Source: Ciceribacter sp. L1K22 (lineage in GTDB: Bacteria; Pseudomonadota; Alphaproteobacteria; Rhizobiales; Rhizobiaceae). Taken from it: a DNA stretch of 64,000 nt. This document shows, one piece after another, positions 17,519-26,018 of the stretch (within the stretch, counting starts at the first letter, position 1; the number at the start of each line of letters is the position of its first letter). The stretch lies in contig NZ_JAGFPK010000001.1 in NCBI RefSeq assembly GCF_017599385.1, forward strand, positions 932,177-996,176, in the 5' to 3' direction. The notes under the pieces were generated by a model. That model had not been told where the DNA came from, made no database searches, and saw only the letters and a list, made by a program, of their open reading frames with translations. The translations under genes were made by a program, and so were the position numbers.

Positions 17519-18370
17519 ATGGCCGCGCGCATCGAAAACCTGAACGCTATCAGCGATCGTTATGACGTCGTGCTCTGCGACGTATGGGGCGTGCTGCACA
17601 ACGGCGTGGACGCCTTCGCGTCGGCGTCGGACGCCCTGTCCCGCGCTCGGGAGAACGGCTTGACCGTCGTTCTTATCACCAATTCGCCTCGCCCGTCGCC
17701 GGGCGTCATCAGCCAGTTGCGGATGATCGGCGTCGCCGATACCGCCTATGACCGGATCGTGACATCGGGAGACGTGACCCGCACGCTGATCGCCGCAGGC
17801 CCGAAGAAAATCTTCTTCCTGGGGCCGGACCGGGACCTGTCGCTCCTTGATGGCATCGATGTCGTGCCGACAGACGTATCGGACGCCGAAGCCATTGTCT
17901 GCACCGGATTCTTCGATGACGAAAAGGAAGTTCCGGAAGATTATCACGAGATGCTTGCCGGCTTCTCCGCCAGGAGCATTCCGTTGATCTGCGCCAATCC
18001 GGATCTCATCGTTGAGCGTGGTAGCCGAATGATCCCGTGCGCCGGAGCCATCGCCGCCTACTACCAGCAACTGGGTGGAGCGACCCGGATCGCTGGAAAG
18101 CCGCACAGCCCGATCTACGAGGCATCGCTCGTGGCGGCCCGCGATGCCCGTGGCGGCGAGGTTGATATGACGCGCGTTGTCGCCATCGGCGACGGTATGC
18201 CCACGGACGTGCGTGGCGCTCTCGATTATGGCCTGGACCTGCTCTACATCTCCGGCGGCATTCACGCTGCCGAATACACCGTAAACGGTAAGCCGGACGA
18301 GGCGATCCTCAATGCTTGGCTCGAACGCGAGAATGCGACACCGAAGTACTGGATGCAGCGCCTCGCCTGA
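17519..18370 (+). CDS. HAD-IIA family hydrolase (TIGR01459 type)
   Basis: 283 residues from ATG 17519. Motif I is VVLCDVWGVLHNG, motif II VLITNSPRP, and the C-terminal motif VVAIGDGMPTDVRGALDYG. This is the NagD/phosphoglycolate-phosphatase-like class IIA arrangement with a C2 cap between motifs II and III. The TIGR01459 subgroup is alphaproteobacterial and uncharacterised. It is followed at 11 bp by ribF on the same strand, a recurrent neighbour in rhizobia, which hints at a flavin- or nucleotide-phosphate substrate, but that is only guilt by association. Confidence 0.88.
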   Translation: MAARIENLNAISDRYDVVLCDVWGVLHNGVDAFASASDALSRARENGLTVVLITNSPRPSPGVISQLRMIGVADTAYDRIVTSGDVTRTLIAAGPKKIFFLGPDRDLSLLDGIDVVPTDVSDAEAIVCTGFFDDEKEVPEDYHEMLAGFSARSIPLICANPDLIVERGSRMIPCAGAIAAYYQQLGGATRIAGKPHSPIYEASLVAARDARGGEVDMTRVVAIGDGMPTDVRGALDYGLDLLYISGGIHAAEYTVNGKPDEAILNAWLERENATPKYWMQRLA

Positions 18371-18381
18371 GAGAATTCCCG

Positions 18382-19362
18382 ATGACGGTTTTTCATCGCA
18401 ACGAGAAGAAGGACCTGCTGCCGGACCGCCTGAAAGGCGGTGTGGTCGCCATCGGTAATTTCGACGGCGTACATCGCGGACATCAGAGCGTGCTGGACCG
18501 TGCGCTGGAACTTGCCGGAGACCGCGGTGTTCCGGCGCTCGTGCTGACGTTTGAGCCGCATCCTCGCACTGTTTTCCGTCCCGATGCCCCTGTGTTCCGG
18601 TTGACGCCGGCGCCATTGAGGGCACGCCTCCTGGAGGCGATGGGTTTCCACTGTGTGATCGAGTATCCCTTCGACATGGAGTTCTCGCAACGCTCTGCCG
18701 AGGAGTTCGTGAGGACCATTCTTGTCGATTGGATCGGCGCCAGCGAAGTGGTCACCGGTTTCGATTTTCACTTCGGCAAGGGCAGGGAAGGAGGGCCAGC
18801 CTTCCTGATGAACGCGGGGAGCCGCCACGGCTTCGGCGTCACTCTCGTCGATGCGTTCCGGGATGAGGGATCTGAAGTGGTCTCGTCCAGCCGTATCCGC
18901 AAACTGCTGTCGGAGGGCGCCGTTTCCGAGGCCGCCGGGCTGCTTGGCTATCGCTTCACTGTCGAGGCGGAGGTCATCAAGGGGCAGCAACTGGGCCGGA
19001 CCTTGGGCTATCCCACGGCGAACATGGCCCTTGCTGCAGAGTCTGAACTGAGGCCCGGCATCTATGCCGTCCGCTTCCGCCGACAGAACGGAACTCTCCA
19101 CGACGGCGTTGCGAGCTTCGGCTATCGTCCGACGGTCACCGATCACGGCGCCGCACTGCTTGAGACCTATGTCTTCGATTTCGCAGGAGATCTTTACGGT
19201 GAACTCTGTTCCGTATCCTTCTTCGGCCACCTGCGGGACGAACTGAAGTTTGATGGACTGGAGCCCCTCGTCGCTCAGATACGGCAGGACGAAGATGAGG
19301 CAAGAGCGCTTCTTTCGGACGTGCGGCCGCTTGGCTCTCTGGATGCCTCCATTTCGTTCTGA
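18382..19362 (+). CDS. ribF: Bifunctional riboflavin kinase / FAD synthetase
   Basis: 326 residues. The N-terminal nucleotidyltransferase (FAD synthetase) domain shows VVAIGNFDGVHRGHQSVLD (HxGH) and a later SSSRIRKLLSEG. The C-terminal flavokinase domain shows GRTLGYPTANMAL, in which the TAN residues bind Mg-ATP, and GVASFGYRPTV. It converts riboflavin to FMN and then FAD in the cytoplasm. The start ATG at 18382 is 11 bases after the HAD stop, so the two genes are probably one transcript. No FMN riboswitch is visible upstream. Confidence 0.96.
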   Translation: MTVFHRNEKKDLLPDRLKGGVVAIGNFDGVHRGHQSVLDRALELAGDRGVPALVLTFEPHPRTVFRPDAPVFRLTPAPLRARLLEAMGFHCVIEYPFDMEFSQRSAEEFVRTILVDWIGASEVVTGFDFHFGKGREGGPAFLMNAGSRHGFGVTLVDAFRDEGSEVVSSSRIRKLLSEGAVSEAAGLLGYRFTVEAEVIKGQQLGRTLGYPTANMALAAESELRPGIYAVRFRRQNGTLHDGVASFGYRPTVTDHGAALLETYVFDFAGDLYGELCSVSFFGHLRDELKFDGLEPLVAQIRQDEDEARALLSDVRPLGSLDASISF

Positions 19363-19479
19363 ATGCTGTTTTTCGAACGAGTTTTCGGCTAGTCCAAACG
19401 AGAATACGACTTCATCAATTATTCTGAAACCTGTTGCCTATCTAATGTAACAACACACAATTTAAAATAGAAGTGTTGG

Positions 19480-20667
19480 ATGCTCGATCTCAGTACGGTC
19501 TTTCTTTATACCGCGCTGCTTAATCTCGCGGTTGCGATAGCGACAACAGTTGGCTGGCTGAGCAATCATCGTCAGAAAGAGCTGTTGATCTGGTGCCTTG
19601 CTGCCTGGTCCATCGTTGTCGGCGGCATGATGATGGCCATGCCGAAGACCGTTGGCTTGCAGGCGATCGAGTATATAGGTGGCATCGTTTATATCTGCAT
19701 GGCCGGCCTTCTGGCGCTCGGCTTCAAGGAATTCTTCGGACTGCGCTACCGCTGGTGGGAGGCGTTCGTCGTCTCGCTAGTGGTGTCCATTTGCCGGGTT
19801 GGTCTGAAAGTCATGGATTTTCCGATTTCGGCCCACGTTCCTCTCATTTACCTTGGCACAGCGGCGAATCTGGTGTTCGCGGCGACCGTGATTCACCGGG
19901 CGACGCGTGGCAGGAAGCTGCCCTCCAGTCGCCTGGCGGTGGTGGTTTATAGCCTGTTCGCATTTGCCAATGCCGTGGTGGCCGCAATAGCGGCTGTATC
20001 TCCATTGCGCATCGAAGATGGTCTTCCGGTCGCGTCCTGGCTCGGCCCGACCAGTATTCTCCTTGCCATCTTCACGTTGAGCGCATTTCTGCTGACGATC
20101 GTCTTGAAGCTTGAACGGGTGAGCGAAGACCATCGCAGGCTCGCCGATACCGATTACCTGACGGGTATTCTCAATCGCCGCCGGTTCATGGAGGAGGCGG
20201 AACTGCTCTCACGCACAACGGGCGGCGCGATCGCGTTGATCGATATCGATCATTTCAAGCGCATAAACGATACCCACGGCCATGCTGGCGGGGATGATGC
20301 GCTGGTTCAGTTTTGCGAACATGTTGTCTCGGCAATGCCGGCGAACGCCGTCTTCGGCAGGTTAGGCGGAGAAGAGTTCGGTCTTTGCCTGCCGCGCCAC
20401 GACCATGCGGCTGCGACCATCGTCCTCGAACATTTGCGGAGTGCGATCGCCGCCCGCGAAATCCGCTCCGGAAAGAGTGCGTTCTACCTTACATTCTCAT
20501 GCGGCTTTACAGTCATGGATCGCGACGACCGGGCGCTTGACGCATGGGTGGTTGAAGCGGACCAAAGCCTCTACGTCGCCAAGACGGAGGGCCGCAATCG
20601 TGTTGTCGCGACTCCGGTCAATCGTGAGCCGTCGACCCCAACACACGTCTATTCCCGTACGGCCTGA
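19480..20667 (+). CDS. Membrane-bound diguanylate cyclase (GGDEF)
   Basis: 395 residues. About six to seven hydrophobic segments fill residues 1-210, and a GGDEF domain follows from DTDYLTGILNRRRF (about 225). The active-site loop is RLGGEEF, a functional GGEEF form, and IDIDHFKRINDTHGHAGGDD carries the metal and substrate residues. The RxxD inhibitory site, five residues before the GGEEF loop, is absent (ANAV instead), so product inhibition through the I-site is unlikely. It should make c-di-GMP in response to a membrane signal. It is preceded by a 117-bp AT-rich leader and stands alone. Confidence 0.92.
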   Translation: MLDLSTVFLYTALLNLAVAIATTVGWLSNHRQKELLIWCLAAWSIVVGGMMMAMPKTVGLQAIEYIGGIVYICMAGLLALGFKEFFGLRYRWWEAFVVSLVVSICRVGLKVMDFPISAHVPLIYLGTAANLVFAATVIHRATRGRKLPSSRLAVVVYSLFAFANAVVAAIAAVSPLRIEDGLPVASWLGPTSILLAIFTLSAFLLTIVLKLERVSEDHRRLADTDYLTGILNRRRFMEEAELLSRTTGGAIALIDIDHFKRINDTHGHAGGDDALVQFCEHVVSAMPANAVFGRLGGEEFGLCLPRHDHAAATIVLEHLRSAIAAREIRSGKSAFYLTFSCGFTVMDRDDRALDAWVVEADQSLYVAKTEGRNRVVATPVNREPSTPTHVYSRTA

Positions 20668-20944
20668 CCGACCGCGAAACCGTTTCGGGAAATAATAGTG
20701 CGCCCTTTGTCGGCCTCCGACATTCTTGTTCCCGACCTCTTCCTTTTCCCCGTAAAACCGCTTAAACAACCGCCACCATGACCCGGGTTTGGCTGCGTAT
20801 CTCTATTCGAATTATTGGCCCGGCCTTCCGCGCGCTTTGAAAGCTGCCGGAGGGTCCGGGTTCTCGGCGCTTTTCCGGCGCCTCCTCAACCGCCAGATTT
20901 CCCGATTTTTTCCGGCGCATACGCGCCGCTGCGATGGCTAGATC

Positions 20945-23863
20945 ATGACCGATACCGCTGAAAAAGTAGACTACTCCTCCACCCTCTATCTGCCCGAGAC
21001 CGACTTCCCGATGCGCGCCGGCTTGCCGCAGAAGGAGCCGGAAATGGTGAAACGCTGGCAGGAGATGGGCCTCTACAAGCGCCTGCGCGCCTCCGCCGCC
21101 GGCCGCGAGAAGTTCGTCCTCCACGACGGCCCGCCCTATGCCAACGGCAACATCCATATCGGCCACGCGCTCAACAAGATCCTGAAGGACGTCATCAACC
21201 GCTCCTTCCAGATGCGCGGCTTCGACGCCAACTATGTGCCCGGCTGGGATTGCCACGGTCTACCGATCGAGTGGAAGATCGAGGAAGAGAACTACCGTTC
21301 GAAGGGCAAGGAAAAGCCCGACCTCAAGCAGCCCTCGGCGATGATCGAGTTTCGCAAGGAATGCCGCGCCTATGCCGAAAAGTGGATCGGCGTCCAGTCG
21401 GAAGAGTTCAAGCGTCTCGGCATCGAGGGCGACTTCGACAATCCCTACACGACGATGAACTTCCACGCCGAAGCCCGCATCGCCGGCGAACTGCTGAAAT
21501 TCGCCAGCTCCGGCCAGCTCTACCGTGGATCGAAGCCGGTGATGTGGTCGGTCGTCGAGCGCACGGCGCTCGCGGAAGCGGAAGTCGAATACCAGGACTA
21601 CGAGAGCGACACGATCTGGGTGAAGTTCCCGGTGACGGAAGGGCCGGCCGATCTCAAGGGCGACTTCGTCGTCATCTGGACGACGACCCCGTGGACCATG
21701 CCGGGCAACCGCGCGATCTCGTTCTCCTCGCGCTTCGCCTACGGTCTCTACAAGGTCAAGGCGGCTGAAAACGACTTCGGTCCGCAGCCCGGTGAAAAGC
21801 TGATCTTCGCCAAGCGGCTCGCAGACGAATGCGCCGCCAAGGCCAAGGTGACCTTTGAATTGGTTCGCGATATCGAAGGCGATGAACTCGCATCGATCAC
21901 CTGCGCCCATCCGCTCGCCGCACTCGGCTACGACTTCAAGGTGCCGCTCCTCGACGGCGACCACGTCACCGACGACGCTGGTACCGGTTTCGTGCACACC
22001 GCGCCCGGCCACGGCCGTGAGGACTTTGACGCCTGGATGGACAATGCCCGGGCGCTTGAGGCTCGCGGCATCTCGTCCCGCATCCCCTTCACCGTCGACG
22101 ATGCCGGCTACTACACCAAGGATGCTCCTGGTTTCGGCCCGGATCGCGCAGGAGGTCCGGCGCGCGTCATCGACGACTCGGGCAAGAAGGGCGACGCCAA
22201 CAAGGTCGTCATCGAAGCCCTGATCGCCGCGAACAACCTGTTCGCTCGCGGCCGCCTGAAGCACACCTATCCGCATTCCTGGCGCTCCAAGAAGCCTGTG
22301 ATCTTCCGCAACACGCCGCAATGGTTCGTCTACATGGACAAGGACCTCGGCGACGGCTCGACCCTGCGCTCGCGTGCCCTCAAAGCCATCGACGAGACCC
22401 GCTTCGTGCCGGCCATGGGCCAGAACCGCCTGCGTTCGATGATCGCCGACCGTCCGGACTGGGTTCTGTCGCGCCAGCGCGCCTGGGGTGTGCCGATCTG
22501 CGTATTCGCCGATAGCGATGGCAATGTGCTGAAGGACGAGAAGGTCAATGCCCGTATCCTCGAGGCCTTCGAGGCCGAAGGGGCGGACGCCTGGTTCGCC
22601 GAAGGCGCCAAGGAGCGGTTCCTCGGCAACGAGCATGATCCGGCCAAGTGGACCCAGGTCATGGACATCCTCGATGTCTGGTTCGACTCGGGCTCGACCC
22701 ACGCCTTCACGCTCGAAGACCGACCGGACCTCAAGTGGCCGGCCGACGTCTATCTCGAAGGCTCCGACCAGCATCGCGGCTGGTTCCATTCGTCCCTGCT
22801 CGAAAGCTGTGGCACGCGCGGCCGCGCACCTTACAACGCCGTCATCACCCATGGCTTCACCATGGCGGAAGACGGCCGCAAGATGTCGAAGTCGCTCGGC
22901 AACCAGGTCTTCCCGCAGGACGTGATGAAGGAGTCGGGCGCCGATATCCTGCGTCTCTGGGTCATGACCACCGACTACTGGGAAGACCAGCGTCTCGGAA
23001 AGTCGATCATCCAGACCAACATCGATGCCTACCGCAAGCTTCGCAACACCATCCGCTGGATGCTCGGCACGCTCGCCCACGACAAGGGCGAGGAGATCGA
23101 CTATGCCGACATGCCCGAGCTCGAAAAGTTGATGCTGCACCGCCTGTCGGAACTCGACGGCATGGTGCGTGAAGGTTACGACCAGTTCGATTTCAAGAAG
23201 ATCACCCGCTCTCTGATCGATTTCTCCAACATCGAGCTGTCGGCCTTCTACTTCGACATCCGCAAGGACGCACTCTATTGTGACGCGCCGTCGTCGCTGC
23301 GTCGCCGGGCGAGCCTCGCGGTCATCCGCAAGCTGTTCGATTGCCTGGTGACATGGCTCGCGCCGATGCTTCCCTTCACCATGGAAGAGGCCTGGCTGTC
23401 GCGTAATCCTGCCGCCGAGTCCGTTCATCTCGAACAGTTCCCGGCCGTTCCCGCCGAATGGCGCAACGACGCGCTGGAAGCGAAGTGGGCCAAGATCCGC
23501 GACGTGCGCTATGTGGTCACCGGCGCTCTCGAAATCGAGCGCAAGGACAAGCGCATCGGTTCCTCGCTGGAAGCCGCCCCGGTCGTCCATGTCGCCGATC
23601 CGGAACTGCTTGCAGCGCTCAACGGGCAGGACTTCGCCGAGATCTGCATCACCTCCGCTATCACGGTCGTGGGTGACGAAGGTCCGGCGGATGCTTTCCG
23701 CCTGCCGGAGGTGGCCAAGGTCTCGGTCGAGCCGAAGCTTGCCGAAGGCAGGAAGTGCGCCCGCTCTTGGCGGATCACCACCGATGTCGGCTCCGATCCC
23801 GATTACCCGGATGTGTCGGCGCGCGATGCGGCGGCACTTCGGGAGCTTGCGGCGCAACGTTAA
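20945..23863 (+). CDS. ileS: Isoleucyl-tRNA synthetase
   Basis: 972 residues, a class I synthetase. The HIGH signature is [15 protein letters not shown] (about residue 70) and the KMSKS loop is [11 protein letters not shown] (about 645). The editing CP1 domain lies between ([26 protein letters not shown]). A C-terminal anticodon-binding domain follows. The 277-bp upstream gap shows no T-box, as expected in a Gram-negative. A 926-codon frame on the opposite strand is a codon-bias shadow. The lipoprotein gene follows after 130 bp. Confidence 0.98.
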   Translation: MTDTAEKVDYSSTLYLPETDFPMRAGLPQKEPEMVKRWQEMGLYKRLRASAAGREKFVLHDGPPYANGNIHIGHALNKILKDVINRSFQMRGFDANYVPGWDCHGLPIEWKIEEENYRSKGKEKPDLKQPSAMIEFRKECRAYAEKWIGVQSEEFKRLGIEGDFDNPYTTMNFHAEARIAGELLKFASSGQLYRGSKPVMWSVVERTALAEAEVEYQDYESDTIWVKFPVTEGPADLKGDFVVIWTTTPWTMPGNRAISFSSRFAYGLYKVKAAENDFGPQPGEKLIFAKRLADECAAKAKVTFELVRDIEGDELASITCAHPLAALGYDFKVPLLDGDHVTDDAGTGFVHTAPGHGREDFDAWMDNARALEARGISSRIPFTVDDAGYYTKDAPGFGPDRAGGPARVIDDSGKKGDANKVVIEALIAANNLFARGRLKHTYPHSWRSKKPVIFRNTPQWFVYMDKDLGDGSTLRSRALKAIDETRFVPAMGQNRLRSMIADRPDWVLSRQRAWGVPICVFADSDGNVLKDEKVNARILEAFEAEGADAWFAEGAKERFLGNEHDPAKWTQVMDILDVWFDSGSTHAFTLEDRPDLKWPADVYLEGSDQHRGWFHSSLLESCGTRGRAPYNAVITHGFTMAEDGRKMSKSLGNQVFPQDVMKESGADILRLWVMTTDYWEDQRLGKSIIQTNIDAYRKLRNTIRWMLGTLAHDKGEEIDYADMPELEKLMLHRLSELDGMVREGYDQFDFKKITRSLIDFSNIELSAFYFDIRKDALYCDAPSSLRRRASLAVIRKLFDCLVTWLAPMLPFTMEEAWLSRNPAAESVHLEQFPAVPAEWRNDALEAKWAKIRDVRYVVTGALEIERKDKRIGSSLEAAPVVHVADPELLAALNGQDFAEICITSAITVVGDEGPADAFRLPEVAKVSVEPKLAEGRKCARSWRITTDVGSDPDYPDVSARDAAALRELAAQR

Positions 23864-23993
23864 GGAAAAGTCACCGGATGATTTGCGCTTTCGCGGGTCA
23901 TCCGGTAAATTTGCCTGAAATTGGCCGGAATTTTCCGTCAGGCGGTGGACAAAGGTCGTCTGTACGGCGGGCCGGCAAGGCTGGAAGGTTTTC

Positions 23994-24626
23994 ATGATCA
24001 GGGCAGACGCGTTTCGAGTAACCGCTGGTTTGGCGGGCATTTTGCTGGGTTGCGTGGGGCTGACGGGCTGCGTGGGGAGCCCGACCTACGGCACCGACAA
24101 AACGGCAATGGAGCAATTGGTCGATGACCTCGGGTCAGCCGTGTCCGTCGGGGCGTCACCGAACAAGAACGCCAACGTCAAATACAATCCACGTCCCGAA
24201 CTCGTGATGCCGCCGTCTTCGGCGCAGACCGCGCTCGTGGCGCCGCAGCCCTCGGTCGCCAATCGCGAACTGAACCCGGAATGGCTGGAAACGCCGGAAG
24301 AGGCGCGCGAACGTCTTCGCAAGGAAGCGGACGAGAACGCCGACAATCCGAATTACAAGTCACCGCTGCTTGAAGGCTACGGCACCAGGGGAACGATGAC
24401 CGAGAGCCAGAAATGGGAAGCCTTCCGCGAAGCGCGTCAGATCCAGAAGGGCGCCTATCTCGATCAGCGCCGTTTCCTCGCCGACCCGCCGACGCAGTAT
24501 CGTACGGCGTCGGACCCGGCCGTTCTCGAGGACTTGGGTGAGCCGGAACTCAAGAAGGAGCGGCGCCGCAAGAAGGAAGCCAAGGCCGCGCAGCAGACCA
24601 GCCAGTGGTGGATTCCCTTCCAATAA
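23994..24626 (+). CDS. Outer-membrane-type lipoprotein of unknown function
   Basis: 210 residues. An N-terminal signal (AFRVTAGLAGILLGCVGLTGC) ends in the lipobox LTGC, so the protein is lipid-modified; another Cys occurs in LLGC slightly earlier. The mature part is hydrophilic with Pro-rich stretches and a Lys/Arg-rich helix near the end (LKKERRRKKEAKAAQQ), finishing SQWWIPFQ. No catalytic motif is visible. It sits after ileS as in other rhizobial genomes. A strong terminator hairpin follows within 25 bp. Confidence 0.75.
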   Translation: MIRADAFRVTAGLAGILLGCVGLTGCVGSPTYGTDKTAMEQLVDDLGSAVSVGASPNKNANVKYNPRPELVMPPSSAQTALVAPQPSVANRELNPEWLETPEEARERLRKEADENADNPNYKSPLLEGYGTRGTMTESQKWEAFREARQIQKGAYLDQRRFLADPPTQYRTASDPAVLEDLGEPELKKERRRKKEAKAAQQTSQWWIPFQ

Positions 24627-24650
24627 GCTGAATTCCAAAGGTACTATCAT

Positions 24651-24677
24651 AGGCAGGCCCATGGCCTGCCTTTTTCT
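24651..24677 (+). terminator. Terminator (or attenuator) between lipoprotein and GNAT genes
   Basis: A perfect 9-bp stem AGGCAGGCC / GGCCTGCCT with loop CAT is followed by TTTTCTT. It ends only about ten bases before the GNAT start codon at 24688 and just before that gene's SD, so transcripts reaching the GNAT gene must pass it unless they start inside the hairpin. Confidence 0.8.
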
Positions 24678-24687
24678 TGAGGTGACC

Positions 24688-25167
24688 ATGAATTTTGAGG
24701 TGCGCGACTCCACGCCGGCCGATGTAGGCACGATCCTGCGTTTCATCACCGAACTCGCCGACTATGAGAAGGCGGTCGATCAGGTCGAGGCGACGGTCGA
24801 GAGCCTGACCGCCACCCTTTTCGGGCCCGGCGCGGTCACCAGAGCGGTGCTACTGGAGGCCGATGGTGTTCCGGCCGGCTTTGCCGTCTGGTTCTACAGC
24901 TATTCCACGTGGCAGGCCAGAAACGGCCTCTATCTGGAGGATCTCTACGTCTCGCCCGACTATCGCGGATCTGGTGCAGGCAAACTGCTGCTGCGCCATC
25001 TGGCGAAAGTGGCGGTCGAAAGCGGATGCGGGCGGTTCGAGTGGAGCGTCCTCGACTGGAACGAGCCGGCGATCCGCGTATACGAGGCGATCGGCGCAGA
25101 GCCGCAAACGGAGTGGATACGCTACCGTCTCGCGGGTGACCAACTCCGCGATTTCGCCGCCGGATAG
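24688..25167 (+). CDS. GNAT family N-acetyltransferase
   Basis: 159 residues from ATG 24688, chosen for its GAGG SD five bases upstream; an in-frame ATG at 24661 lies within the terminator hairpin. The acetyl-CoA-binding motif A is LEDLYVSPDYRGSGAGKLLLRHL (the RGSGAG loop near residue 97), and SVLDWNEPAIRVYEAIGAEP follows. This resembles diamine/thialysine acetyltransferases (SAT-like), which carry the same LEDLYV and DWN motifs. Substrate inferred only. A small membrane protein gene converges from the right. Confidence 0.88.
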   Translation: MNFEVRDSTPADVGTILRFITELADYEKAVDQVEATVESLTATLFGPGAVTRAVLLEADGVPAGFAVWFYSYSTWQARNGLYLEDLYVSPDYRGSGAGKLLLRHLAKVAVESGCGRFEWSVLDWNEPAIRVYEAIGAEPQTEWIRYRLAGDQLRDFAAG

Positions 25168-25178
25168 ATATGTCTGGC

Positions 25179-25493
25179 TCAAGACAGGTTTCGGGTCTGT
25201 CGTCCGATCAGCGCAATATGCAGAAGGTGTACGACCGGGCCGACCACCGATAAAATCAGCAGCGCGATGTCGCGCTCGGCAAGCTCGGTTTCAAGCGCTA
25301 TCACAAGCAGCATGATGGCCGAGATCAGCAGCGGCGTCAGGGAAAGAGCCACCAGCCGCGGCGCGGTCCAGTTGACCCTGCCGGATACGGACCATTGCAT
25401 CGGCAACCGTCGCATGCCCGGCGCGACGATGAAGTAGGCTGAAGCCGATATCGCTCCCATGCCGAGCACAGCCAGAATGGCGACCAGGATCAT
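25179..25493 (-). CDS. Small integral membrane protein of unknown function
   Basis: 104 residues with three hydrophobic segments: ILVAILAVLGMGAISASAYF, LVALSLTPLLISAIMLLVIA and DIALLILSVVGPVVHLLHIA. It ends in a short basic tail. No family recognised; DUF1648-like membrane proteins have similar size. Its start codon overlaps the tadA stop by four bases (ATGA), so the two are translationally coupled, though no functional connection to tRNA editing is evident. Confidence 0.7.
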   Translation of the reverse strand: MILVAILAVLGMGAISASAYFIVAPGMRRLPMQWSVSGRVNWTAPRLVALSLTPLLISAIMLLVIALETELAERDIALLILSVVGPVVHLLHIALIGRQTRNLS

Positions 25494-25948
25494 CCCACCT
25501 CCCTCTTCTCTAGGAAGAATGAGCGAAGCAGCTCCGCTGCCTCGCTTTCGGCCAGCCCAGAATAGACGTCAGGCGCATGGTGGCAAGTCGTCTGGGTGTA
25601 GAAGCGCCCCCCATTGTCGACACCGCCGCCCTTCGGATCCTCGGCGCCGTAATAAAGCCGGCGGATACGGGCGAAGGAAATCGCCGCGGCGCACATCGCG
25701 CAGGGTTCGAGCGTGACGTAGAGATCGGCGCCCGACAGTCGCTCCTGACCAAGCAGCGCGCTCGCGGCGCGTATGGCCTCGATCTCTGCATGCGCGGTGA
25801 CGTCGTTCTTCTCCCGTGTCCTATTTCCGCCTCGCCCGATGATCGTTCCGTCGAGCACCACGACCGCGCCGACCGGCACTTCGCCCCGCTCTGCGGCTGC
25901 CTTTGCCTCCGTCAGCGCGGCCTGCATGAACCCGTGCGATTCCGCCAT
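25490..25948 (-). CDS. tadA: tRNA-specific adenosine deaminase
   Basis: 152 residues from ATG 25948. The cytidine-deaminase-fold zinc site is intact: VTAHAEIEAI (HAE, with the proton-shuttle Glu) and TLEPCAMCAAAISF (PCxxC). TadA deaminates A34 of tRNA-Arg(ACG) to inosine and is essential in most bacteria. It is divergent from rluB with 70 bp between the starts. A longer N-terminus from an upstream Met is possible but lacks support from family length. Confidence 0.95.
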   Translation of the reverse strand: MAESHGFMQAALTEAKAAAERGEVPVGAVVVLDGTIIGRGGNRTREKNDVTAHAEIEAIRAASALLGQERLSGADLYVTLEPCAMCAAAISFARIRRLYYGAEDPKGGGVDNGGRFYTQTTCHHAPDVYSGLAESEAAELLRSFFLEKREVG

Positions 25949-26018
25949 ATGACGAATTCCTCTTAACCCCGGCGTCCTGACCTGATAGGAGACGGACAAA
26001 GCTCAAGGCAAATATCAA

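Noticed and set aside
21260..24040. 926-codon open frame antisense to ileS
   Set aside because: It mirrors the ileS coding sequence; high GC3 creates long antisense frames. The protein has no recognisable domain while ileS is unambiguous.
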